This document shows, piece by piece, positions 1 through 9,285 of a stretch of DNA of 23,275 bases. A model generated the notes under the pieces. It saw only the letters and a program-made list of their open reading frames with translations. It had not been told where the DNA came from and did not search any database. Both the position numbers and the translations under genes were made by a program. Every line of letters begins with the position of its first letter. The stretch's first letter is position 1. Source of the DNA: Smittium culicis (taxonomy: Eukaryota; Kickxellomycota; Harpellomycetes; Harpellales; Legeriomycetaceae); the NCBI GenBank assembly GCA_001970855.1, contig LSSN01001042.1, positions 1 through 23,275 of the forward strand. The letters run 5' to 3'.

Positions 1-1730
1 TGAATGCCGATAATCCTATATTTAAAAGAAAGAGTTGTAGAAAGAACTATCTATGTATACGAGTAATAATTTTATTCTTGGTAAAGTCTAAATAAATTTC
101 CTATAGAATTTTTATTGGTAAACTGAATATTGATTTATCTATGAATATAAAAGAATATTTATTCGAATCTGTTTTCTATTAGAATTCTAAATAAAAGCAA
201 AGTTGATAATTAACAAAAAATCCAAAAGAAAAATTTTCTACTTGAAATAATATTTCAGATATATCAATTGATTAAACATATACACAAATATTATTATTGA
301 AATAATTTATAAAAATAACACGCTATACACTAAATATACCAAAAAAAAGATATAATAAGTTTTTATTATTAAATTTTTCAGAGTTGAATTAAAATGTTAC
401 CTCGTAATTCTTGAACTTTCTCATGTTGAATTTTATCTATTATAAATCATATAAATAGAAATACATGAGTTTTATTATCGAACATATATTAATAAGTATT
501 TTTTGGCCAAAGTATAAGTTTAGAATCGATAAAACCAATGAAAATAATGAAAATAATAATAAAATAAAGTTCATATATACTGAAAAAATATTACATATAT
601 AATGTAGCAGAAAATAGAAAAAAATTTTTTTGCCTTGGAAATCCTTTTCTATATTCATAAATTAAATTTTTTATAAAAAATTCAACCTATAACCACCTAG
701 AGTAAAATAGAATACAGCATTATTTACATTATTTAGACAATACATAATAATTATATATAAAATTTATAGATAATATAAAAAATAGTATGAGTTACTCAGA
801 ACAAAGAAAGTAATTTTTTGCAAATAATAGTTATTGATTAGAATATAAAAAATTTAAAATTTAATTATATAAATTTTAGTGAATTTGAATTTGATTTTAA
901 AATTTTTTCTATACAATAGTTATGTTCTTATTGACTGGATATTATGTTTTCATGCGACTTTATACATTTTAACTATTTATTCTAAAAGGGACTCTCTTTG
1001 TAAAAAATCACCCATATATACCATTTCTGCTTTATTAAATCGTTGTTATTATTATTATTCAATTAAAATATTCATTAATCTTAATTTATAGATAATAATT
1101 AAAAGATTAAACAACTATCTTTAATTTGTTTTTTAATCATTACTGAATTTAAAAATAATGAATAAAATTGGCAACTAAAAAATAAAAATCATAAAATAAT
1201 TAAGAATCAGAGACTTGATTGAGAATTGGTAAAAAATTTTTTTATGATTTTATTTTTTAGTATTTAAACCAAATTATTTGCTAAAAATGTCAAATTATTC
1301 TAAATATATTTCTAATAAGTTCAAAAAATAGAAGATAAATTTGTGGATGGATGTTAATAATTAAAAAATTTCCAACTCATAGAATTAATTTCTCGATTAA
1401 ATTTAAAAATATATATATAATTCAATTCTCGGTGATTTGATATTTTTATGTGATTAATTTTTTCAAAAAAAGTCAATGTACTCCAAAATGTTTGATATGG
1501 AATAAATAATCTTTAAAAGAATAGTAAGAAAAGATTTCACATTAAATCAATATTATTTAATACAAAAGATGTAATTTTAATATAATTTTAATCTGTATTT
1601 TTTTTTTTAATTTTGGAATTTTATTGGCACGAAAACAATAAAAGAAAATGTGCGTTAAATTAAACTAAAAAAATAGTAAATTTGGTGCAAGGCATAAAAA
1701 AAATAATAATCTAATACTAATAAATTCCTC
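1..1730. other. AT-rich intergenic stretch without a supported gene
   Basis: The sequence is dominated by A/T runs and short AT repeats, including a TATATATA tract near 1412-1420. The two longest open frames (440-658 minus, 879-1091 plus) encode Phe/Ile/Leu/Tyr-rich peptides of the sort AT-rich DNA gives by chance. No splice pattern, RNA gene or recognisable domain was seen. Confidence 0.6.
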
Positions 1731-2150
1731 TGCAGGTCTACTGGCAGCGTAACTTAAAGGAAATGGTATTAATATAATAACCAAAAGATCCACCCAGGAA
1801 TTGCTTCAAGCAAGCTGGATGACTCAATTTACAAGCAGTCATGGAATTGAGCTCGTTCCAACAAAATTCAATTCATCGAGATCATTAATCTCCTAACCAG
1901 AAATTATATGTAACAGCATTAATAAAAAATAGGCTCCTACCATAGCGTGGGAATGATCGACATGGCTCTCCTAAAATAAGCTACTAAACGGCTTAGATTC
2001 GTATTGCTGTCTATCGCTGGAATATTGCAAAGAAATTGCCCCAGACTGTGCTAAACGAATAAGCTCTTCCCTTTTCTAGATGGCCCTCCTCTGGAATCTC
2101 TGTCCTCCGAATCGCTGATCGCTGCCTTCACTATCCCTAACCAAAGATGG
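1731..2150 (+). pseudogene. Decayed retroviral-type integrase fragment (probable LTR retroelement relic)
   Basis: This patch is visibly richer in G/C than its surroundings and reads on the plus strand, across several frames, like parts of an integrase core. Around 1765-1880 one frame gives NGINIITKRST, then FTSSHGIELVPTK and SSRSLIS. This resembles the 'NGNKYI..TDY..' and 'HG.P..L.TDRGSNF.S' stretches of Ty3-type integrases. Around 1937-2060 another frame gives SYHSVGMIDMALLK followed by LRFVLLSIAGILQRNCPRL, resembling the 'AYHPQ.NG..ER..RTL' block and the following helix. Stops and frame changes interrupt it, and no complete catalytic triad is visible. No RT or LTR was found beside it. The assignment rests on pattern resemblance and is tentative; it could be a relic of another element class. 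Confidence 0.35.
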
Positions 2151-2159
2151 TAAAAATAT

Positions 2160-3336
2160 ATGTGAAATTTTAATATAGAGTACTTAGAAAAGTACACCAC
2201 TTTAGCCTTTAAACTAAAACAAAGTATTTCGCCTTTAAGAGTTAATCTGTGTTCTTAGAAAAATTTACGAATTAGCTAACTGAAAAAGTAAAAGTCATTT
2301 TAATTGCTTAAATTTCAAAATATTTATATACATTTAATTATAAACTATTCTTATAATTTTTCAAATATTAAATATATTTTTCATAAAACAACTTTTGTGT
2401 GAATGAAACGATTATGATAGATCTAATATTACTATAGGTGTAAATTTAATTTTTGATGATTTATATAATTGATATTAATTGAATTTTTTATATTTAAAAC
2501 ATAATTATTTGATCCTTTATAAGTTCAATTTTTTGATGCTATGAGACGATAGGAGGTATATAAAGCGCTTCTATGTTATTTAATAACACTAAAATCATAA
2601 TTATAAGCTTTAAAAATGGTTAAAATAAATTTTCTAAATCAAATTTTTAAGGTATAGAACTAATTTTAACTATTGTAAAATTTATTTCATCAAAGTGGAT
2701 ATTTATATTCCCCATAAAAAACCTATATTAGTACTATTTATCGACATAATTAGTCAAAATATAATATTTATTATAAATTAAGAAGAAAATAAATAAATAT
2801 ATTTCTAGTTCATTCAATAAGATCGAATTTATTGAATAAAATAAAATAAAAAAAATTTTTTTTTGACTAAATTCTTATGAAATTAGTTTTTGCATAGTTA
2901 AACATAGACCTTAAGTTAGAATTGAGCTTATTTATCTACTATTGAGTTAAAATCTTGGTTTTCATTTCTGGCATAGTTTGATACGAAGCATAATTATCTG
3001 CATTTATTACGTAATTTTATAATTTTATCGAAAATAACAATACTATCTACTATTTTTTAATATTTTTTGTGAAAAACTAAGAATTTATTTGCAGTGATGC
3101 TTTTATATTATATATTATATTCAATATATATATAGCGATTTAATAATTAGATAAATGATCATGTTTTCCACATACAAAACAGATTCGCTTCATTTAATCA
3201 TGACTACTATATTTAATTTTAGAGCTAGCTTCTATCCACAGCCCGCTATACTAATAAAAAATTTTCGATATGTATCATTATACCTATGTCTTGGAATTAA
3301 TTAACAGTTTATAAGTAAGAAACTTATTAGTAAAAT
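2160..3336. other. AT-rich intergenic stretch, nothing recognised
   Basis: The stretch is low-complexity AT sequence with an A-run/T-run junction near 2849-2865 and AT dinucleotide repeats near 3105-3135. No open frame of useful length, no RNA gene and no repeat element could be recognised. Confidence 0.6.
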
Positions 3337-3621
3337 TTATGATGAGCTCTCATAAATTGAAAAATGGTTAAAAAGATATTTAAACTGTTGAAACGAAAAA
3401 ATAACTGATTTTTTATCAAAGATTTCCACTGTTAACTCAGCGAAAGTAGAAATCTTCTTTATCCTTAATCGATTAGAATATATACCATCAGAGAATAATA
3501 TTGAAATTATTGACCATTCTGAATTATATTTCATAAAATTAATTTCCGATATCAGTTTTATTAATTGATGCGAAATTTTTTTGTTATAAATAGCTATCGG
3601 TCTAGCCGATATAAAAATCAC
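3337..3621 (-). CDS. Orphan open reading frame, unrecognised
   Basis: A 94-codon open frame sits alone in AT-rich sequence on the minus strand. Its first possible start is GTG (3619-3621); no in-frame ATG precedes it, and the frame is closed by TAA about four codons upstream. The peptide has mixed composition (for example SDGIYSNRLRIKK and FAELTVEIFDKK), less Phe/Ile/Lys-monotonous than the chance frames nearby, but I recognise no family. It lies downstream, in the same direction, of the decayed retroelement at 4030-7930, so it may be a remnant of that element, an isolated exon, or a chance frame. It is reported as unverified. Confidence 0.2.
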   Translation of the reverse strand: MIFISARPIAIYNKKISHQLIKLISEINFMKYNSEWSIISILFSDGIYSNRLRIKKISTFAELTVEIFDKKSVIFSFQQFKYLFNHFSIYESSS

Positions 3622-4029
3622 TGATAGTGAAGATTATATCTTGATATATAATCAAGGCATATAAATTTTGAAATTAACAGCTATTTATGGATCATAGAGC
3701 TCATGTATTGAAGATTAATTCATAATAATCGAATATTTGATTTAGAATAATTGTTATTTTATTAATGAATAAAAATAAAGTTATTAAAATGAAATAATAA
3801 AATTTCACAAATATAGTATGAAAAGTGCAATTTTGTGCTATTATTATTATCTTTTTGCAATGATAGAGTAATTTGGTGGATGGAAATTAATGATTTTCTA
3901 CTCCTCGTACAATATGAATTAATCTTTGTCCTATAAGCTCGATATATTCATATACTATACTTCACAGAGAAGACATAATATGTTACTTCAGATTTGATAT
4001 CTAACCATTAAATTTATTCTTAAAATTTC

Positions 4030-4133
4030 TTGATAGCATTTAAAAGGTATCGAGGATTAGATAGTTCATCCATAATGAGAGCGAAATTATTTCATCTGCA
4101 GATATCCTCGAATTTGCCTCCAAAGTAGCACCA
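4030..4133 (-). pseudogene. Probable tyrosine recombinase C-terminal remnant
   Basis: One minus-strand frame gives GATLEANSRISADEII, then SLWMNYLILDTF, one stop, and a few further codons. This resembles the end of DIRS-type tyrosine recombinases, where an Ala/Leu-rich helix is followed by 'GIS.DDI...W.S..TF..FY'. The aligned Trp and the 'DTF' are the anchors. The catalytic Arg-His-Arg-Tyr residues cannot be picked out in the decayed sequence upstream (4980-4134). It is placed downstream of the RNase H region in the same orientation, as expected for DIRS. Confidence is limited because the match is short. Confidence 0.45.
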
Positions 4134-4866
4134 ATAGCTTAAAAATTGGGTATGGTGTGACAGGATCGCAATTTATAATGTTATAAATATTTTTTATGCT
4201 TCATTAAATCTTTTTAGCTGATAAGGCTCTGGTTCGTCGTTGAAAAAACACAATACCCTGTAAAAAGCCTAATTGATATTTTTTTCGTGTAGTGTGGCGT
4301 GAATAGTAGAAGCTGCATTTTCATTGATTATTTTTTAAAACAATACCGGGCTAAAATTGGGTCTGAGTATGCAATTATTTTAAAATGATTTTCGGTCAAT
4401 CGTCAAGCTAATTTTTATCTCAATTCTACAATGACTGAATTTAGTGCCGCTATCGCTATCTAGGTGATATAATAATATATTCAGTGTATGTCACTGGATC
4501 TCAAAAATCCAATGAATTCCAAATTGCATGATGTTTTTGTGGTTAAATTCTTAAAAATGAGTTTATCTGTAGGATATAATTCCTTGAATAGGTCTAGAAC
4601 CAGCTAAATATCAATTTCTGGTCTGAAATATGTATAAATTGATGTGTCATTTTGGTGATTAATCATGTAATCATTTATCTTCAAAAAGCGTTGGAAAAAT
4701 TATTTTTTTGCACAAATTCCATTATGGATACTAATGATTTGATTAGAAATAATTAGTATTTCATTCTAGAATATTCTTCATGGCATTTTCTAGAATTTAA
4801 AAAAGTTTTCAAAGCATTTCATAGTATTAATGACTTTTGCTAAAGTATATATAGTTAGATATTTTA

Positions 4867-4900
4867 TGAAGATATAATTTTTTTTACTAATATATCTTCA
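4867..4900. repeat. Perfect 10-bp inverted repeat with 14-nt loop
   Basis: TGAAGATATA at 4867-4876 is the exact reverse complement of TATATCTTCA at 4891-4900. The arms enclose a T-rich loop. It lies in the AT-rich middle of the decayed recombinase region. It may be a chance hairpin in AT-rich DNA or the trace of a small insertion. Confidence 0.5.
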
Positions 4901-5273
4901 ATATATATTAATAATATTACAAATTAACATAAATAAAAACAATATCCTACTATCAGGTCTTGACGGAATTTCAATATTTTTGTAAATTATAAAAAAATTT
5001 ATTGACCTTCAGCTCTTCAGTAAGTGGAGCCAATAAAATTACGCGAATTTATAGAGCTATACTTTTATACTTTTAGATTGTATGAATTAAAAGAGCTACA
5101 ATATGTTTTATAATCTTCGTGGCTGAATTTGTACAAATAATCTGGGTTGAGATTCTTAAATCTAGATAGTTCTTCTAGATAGAGTTGTACCATGAACAAT
5201 TTCAGGAACTTCATTATTTGGAAATGGTACATCCAATCTCTTAAATACTGATTTCTTGAGTTTCGGGTTAACG

Positions 5274-6310
5274 TCACTGATCATCAAAGACAGCAGGCTT
5301 CAGAGAATTTTTTTCGAAGACGGCGACCTTCGGTTTTTTTTGATCGAGTATGATTTTCATTGCTTGCGGAATTAACGAAAGGAGCGCTGAAAGCGGCATT
5401 AAATCAGTAAATAATTTTGAAAATATCCATACAGACGTATATAACGTTATTCTCACTTTCTCTAAAACACATTCTGTACAGCCGTCTATCAGGCTCCATG
5501 GAGGGCATGTATACCGACTGTCGATCTCTGGATAATTTAAAGTCTAGAGAATTCTGATCTAGCTACCTGCAGTGAAGGAACCAGTTTTGTATTTTAATAA
5601 AAATTTTTTTCCGGATTGACGAAAAATAAATCCACATAGCGTGAGTAATGAATCAATTTAGGTGTATTAAATATTAATTTCGAGAGAGATCATTTGATTT
5701 ATGCCGTTATTTTGCTTGGAGAATCTTACAAGGTTAAGAAAATGGGTTTTTGGTTACCTGTAGGCGATAATCGGTCTTCAGAAATTATGGAAATTTTTTC
5801 TTGGAAATGGCAAGAAGCTAATTGGAAAGTTTTTCAACAAAAATTATTTAGATACACTATTGTTCTTTTGTTATCCTAGTGCGAAAAAGTCGACGTTTCT
5901 ACTAAGTTCTTGATCTATTTAGTGCAAATTTGAGTCAAAATGTTATTGGAGTTGATTTTCTACTTCACATCTGACTGTCTCCATGATAATGAGTACGTTT
6001 ATGAGCCTACTAAAATCATACTCAAATTTTCACAGGAATTTGAAAACATCTCCAGCTCTGAAGTCTCCGGAAATAAAGAGAGCCCGTTTCATGACTTCGG
6101 TTTAGCTCTCCAAAAAATTTTTCTTGATTGTTAAATTTTTTAGTATCAATATTGATTCATGTCTCTAGGGGCTATAGTTACAGATTTTTTAGCGCCAAAA
6201 TTCTACGTGTTATCACAAAACCTGGAGATAGAGAGAGTAGCATAGACTTAATTTTCCCAAGAAAGCTCGCTAAAAATCTCAGTGTCGTATATCCAGCGCT
6301 CAGCAGTTTT
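5274..6310 (-). pseudogene. Decayed RNase H-like / connection region of the retroelement
   Basis: From 6300 downward the minus strand reads SAGYTTLRFLASFLGKIKSM, then LLSLSPGFVITRRILALKNL. This resembles the 'LASFIGKAQAM..ALLPGRLM.R.LLELKN' block that follows the RT in DIRS-type elements. After a strongly decayed middle part, 5513-5274 is one uninterrupted frame of about 79 codons with YTCPPWSLIDGC, VRITLYTSVW, LLSLIPQAMKIILD and VAVFEKNSLKPA. I associate this with the 'PPWNLI ... LIP ... LD..NGK.PL..N' tail of the same polyproteins. The RNase H catalytic acidic residues are not identifiable. The open frame at 5065-5277 follows directly in another frame and may belong to the recombinase N-terminus. 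Confidence 0.6.
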
Positions 6311-6344
6311 CTGGAGCTTCATAAAAGGTTTTAGATCTTTTTCA

Positions 6345-7140
6345 ATGGAACCTTGAGATACATATCTCAAGTTTTGATCACAATACCCAGATGTATGATA
6401 GATTTTGATGGGAATTTAGAAGGTTTATTATCTTTGATCTTGATTCTAAGATCCCATAGCATTTATTATGCCTTACGTTTGATGTCTGCACACGGCTCAT
6501 ATGAGTTACCATTAAAAAAATTTCGCGAAGATATATATATATCTACATACTTTAAATTAGGCTCATTACAGAAATACTCAGATGACATTAATTAAAACCA
6601 AAGTGCTCCAAGATAACCCTTAGTAACTGTCAAAGTGGGGGGGGGGGGGTTAGGAGGCTAATTTAGCTATTTCATGTATATCAGGATGTTAATGAATGTA
6701 CCATGAAGGTCTCTTGACTTCAGATAAACCTTGTGACTGACCATTCAGACTATGGATATTAGAGTATCTTTATTGAAGCTTTTCTCTCTCACTTGGAGGT
6801 CCTACTATTTATTGTCTATGACTAAAATGAGTTATACGAAAGCCTTCAGTATCGTCAACAGATAGATGTAGAAGTATTGATCCCTCTTCTGAATCACCTT
6901 GATTGCTCACTTTTATTAACAAGGGAGTGACTGTATTTTACACAAACTAACTGTTTTTTTGGTTGAATTTTGAGGGGTTTCCGATAGCAGATTCGACTCT
7001 ATAAGTTTTAGATTCGTGAACGGGACTCTGAATCTCAGGGGAACTATTTTCTGAGCCCATATACTTTTCTTCGGTTTAAGCCATGTAAATTTGAACGTAT
7101 CGAGAGGCTCCCACTACTGGGTGTTTTTTCAGCGTGTATT
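6345..7140 (-). pseudogene. Decayed reverse transcriptase domain
   Basis: Near 6729-6667 the minus strand reads VYLKSRDLHGTFINILIYMK, matching the pattern of RT motif A ('YLTSIDLKDAFLHIPI'). At 6549-6541 it reads Tyr-Val-Asp, the remains of the Y-x-D-D catalytic box with the second Asp lost, followed by NGNSYEPCADIKRKA. Then come MLWDLRIKIKDNKPSKFPSK and SIIHLGIVIKT, which fit the 'LGFKIN..KS..IP..SI.HLGF.I' stretch after the box, and DMYLKVPLKKI. In-frame stops fall between these blocks. The 13-base G run at 6637-6649 lies between motif A and the catalytic box. Confidence 0.7.
6637..6649 (+). repeat. Homopolymer run of 13 G
   Basis: Thirteen consecutive G occur in a genome where G is scarce. 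They lie inside the decayed RT region, where the minus strand reads poly-C. Such a run is unusual here and could be a slippage-prone site, a G-rich structure, or an assembly or sequencing error. Confidence 0.9.
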
Positions 7141-7260
7141 ATGAGGCAGAATCCAGCACCCGTATTCCCTTTTGCGAAAATTTTTCTTGAAAGTTAGTAG
7201 GCTTGATACTGGCATCAACGGAGGTATCAGTATAAGTGCTACGCTTCGAATAAGTGAAGA

Positions 7261-7900
7261 TATTATAAGATTTTTTTAAAATGGTACTATGATGGTGCTT
7301 GCAAAAGAGGTGAACCGCTTTCCCGAATTTACTGGATTATCGAATACGAGAACTATCAATATTTCTTGACCCATAAGCTATCTGAGTCCATATTATACAA
7401 GCTGAGTTGGCCTATCAGTAAGTCCCAGAACTTTCCACACATTATCTTTTCATTAATGAGTTACAGTATCAGCTACTTCAGCTAATAGTTCTTGGATTGT
7501 ACTTTCGAGTATTTTGAGTTATTTAGAAGCATAGAGCCCGATATTTTTTTTTGAATTAGAGGATGAAAATAACATTAGATTGAAGCGAATGCTTGAAAAA
7601 ATGCTTTCTGAATAAGTTAAACGACAATATCGACCTATTTACTGCGCTCGATGCTGTATCACTAGAAATATGTGAGATGTAGTATATGGAAATAATATTA
7701 AATCAAGGATATGTAGCTATCTTGAAATCCTCTCCAGATAGAGAACCGAAGAAGCCTTTTTCAATAGAACGAAGCGCTACAATAGGTTCAGGATAAATAG
7801 CAAGATAGGTTACTAGGATTTTAGCCATATTCTATGAGTCTTTAGGTTTTTTGTCATGCGCCTTTTCTCGTAGGAGCTGCTGGAGCATTTCTGCCAATAT
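7261..7900 (-). pseudogene. Decayed Gag-like region of the retroelement
   Basis: On the minus strand the region begins with LAEMLQQLLREKAHDKK, a Leu-rich coiled-coil-like segment (about 7897-7845). It continues with FFGSLSGEDFKIATYP (about 7753-7706). One frame from 7500 then gives TIQELLAEVADTVTH, two stops, and KDNVWKVLGLTDRPTQLV, followed after another stop by LMGQEI. I recall this layout ('FF.S.L..EERK.AIY.CP ... LL..VA.TVTQ.RLDN.HKG..LPGRPTQLVE...LMDQE') from hypothetical retroelement proteins of Harpellales fungi. The recollection is not checked. Stops throughout show it is non-functional. Confidence 0.6.
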
Positions 7901-7930
7901 TTTGAGTTGATATTAATTTATAGGATCCTA

Positions 7931-8735
7931 GATTGTATGCTATATTTTCATCCTTTTAGTTGAAGATATAATTTTAATTAGAAATTTTTCTTAAAAAAAT
8001 TTATTCGAAGATCTTTGTGCTGGTAGTATACCTTTGCTCAAGAGAAAATTTTTTAGATTAAAAAATTGCGTATTTTACATTCTATGATTTAAAAATCTTT
8101 AATAGCTCACTTTATTTCACATATTTTTACTAGTTTGATGTTTTCAGTTTAGATGCATCCATAAAAATAATAATACTTAATGCCTCTATTCTCACAAGTA
8201 TAATGATCAATGTCATAGAGCTAACGATATGAAAAGATAAGCGTCAACATAAAAGCAATTTTGAATTCGTTTATTTCAAAATAAAAATCTACTTTCAATC
8301 ATAGCCCAAAAATATTCAATAGCTTCTTATAAACTATTTTTTTAAAGAGTTGGATTACTTATGTCATTCAGCAGCGCGTAAATATTCTTATAGTATCAAT
8401 TAAAGCATGATTATATTTAATATACTAAGGTTCGATTGATAAATAAAGTAAATTAACCATTGATATCATATTTCTACTCTCATTAGACTAAAATTGGCCT
8501 TGTGAAAAGTAAAATATACATAAATCAATAATTATTTAATGAATACATGCTCATAATTTGAAATTGCTCTCGCTTGAGGCCACACCAGACTTATAAGCCT
8601 TGGTCTTTCTACAATATACTTTAAATTTATAGTAGAAATAGACACAAGTCAAGTTTTTATACTTTTCTTATCTATCAGTATTTATGAATACATATTAAAT
8701 GACCTTACGCCACAGTGCTTTTGAGCTTAGTTTAA
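7931..8735. other. AT-rich stretch between retroelement relic and the next relic
   Basis: A few less AT-rich words occur (for example 8565-8610 and 8700-8735), which may be residual decayed element sequence. No open frame, domain, RNA gene or terminal repeat could be recognised. The 5' boundary of the retroelement should lie here, but no repeat marks it. Confidence 0.5.
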
Positions 8736-9249
8736 TGTGGATATACTTCGATCAAATATTCTCAATCTTTTGATAAAAACGGTAAAACGGATGTGATTAT
8801 TAATAATGCTATCACAATTTTTGTTCACAAGAGTTCACACAATTTTATGAAGTATTCGAATATTTTAATGATGATTGAAGTAAAAATAAAGTGCTCTTGT
8901 ATTGATGTTGAACTAACCTTGAGCCTGATGGATGTTAATGACTTTGAGGAGGCACAACTTTTAATTATGGCTTGGGCTTTTGAGTGTTCTATAAAAAGCG
9001 TTGGTTATATAAAACTCAGGAATTAAAAGCATTTCTATTTGTGCTTTTGTTGTGCTTAAATCAAAAAACGAAAAATTAGTGGAGGTTGAATCAACTAATT
9101 CGTTGAGAATTATTCACTGTGGAGTTGATGTGACTAAATTTATATATTTAAATTTTATGGTTTTGACAAATGGATTATGCCGCAACAAAATTCACAGCAA
9201 ACTTTATAAAGCTTTTATTGTTATATGCTTTTGTTTGATAATTTACTAA
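8736..9249 (+). pseudogene. Frameshifted coding-like relic, unrecognised
   Basis: Two consecutive plus-strand frames look coding. The first, open from 8736 to the TAA at 9024-9026, includes FDKNGKTDVIINNAITIFVH and DVNDFEEAQLLIMAWAFE. The second, open from about 9014 in a different frame to the TAA at 9247-9249, includes NSGIKSISICAFVVLKSKNE and VESTNSLRIIHCGVDVTKF. The codon mix and residue balance are more protein-like than chance frames nearby, and the switch of frame near 9010-9014 has no room for an intron. This suggests one gene broken by a frameshift. The first frame has no ATG near its beginning. I recognise no family. It ends 36 bp before the aminopeptidase start, so it could overlap that gene's promoter or 5' UTR. 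Confidence 0.35.
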
Positions 9250-9261
9250 CAATCAAGTTTC

Positions 9262-9269
9262 TATATAAA
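9262..9269 (+). promoter_or_regulatory. TATA-like sequence upstream of the aminopeptidase
   Basis: TATATAAA lies 17-24 bases before the first ATG (9286) and about 110 bases before the second in-frame ATG (9379). If used as a TATA box, transcripts could begin past the first ATG and favour the second. AT-rich DNA makes such words common, so this is weak evidence. Confidence 0.25.
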
Positions 9270-9285
9270 CTGTCTAGTTCTGCCC

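Larger units (their letters stand above)
4030..7930 (-). mobile_element. Heavily decayed DIRS-like retroelement (Gag-like / RT / RNase H / probable tyrosine recombinase)
   Basis: Read on the minus strand, this GC-richer block gives in order a Gag-like region (about 7900-7261), a reverse transcriptase (about 7140-6345), an RNase H-like region (about 6310-5274) and a probable tyrosine-recombinase tail (about 4133-4030). That order is the one described for DIRS-group retroelements, which use a tyrosine recombinase instead of a DDE integrase. The frame is broken by many stops and shifts, so it cannot encode a functional product. Some segments stay open for long stretches, including 5513-5274. Terminal repeats were not found by eye, so the element ends are approximate. 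The retroelement identity is well supported; the DIRS subclass depends on the weaker recombinase match. Confidence 0.75.

Noticed and set aside
440..658. 72-codon minus-strand open frame
   Set aside because: The peptide is almost entirely Phe/Ile/Leu/Tyr/Asn, as expected from AT-rich noise, with no motif.
879..1091. 70-codon plus-strand open frame
   Set aside because: It is hydrophobic and AT-driven, ends in a Tyr run from an ATT repeat, and has no homology I recognise.
5350..6595. Five plus-strand open frames (5350-5535, 5694-5879, 5940-6134, 6128-6334, 6353-6595)
   Set aside because: They lie opposite the minus-strand RT-RNase H relic. One (6128-6334) briefly suggested an endonuclease through PGDRESSIDLIF, but the minus strand gives a longer, collinear retroelement match, so these are shadows.
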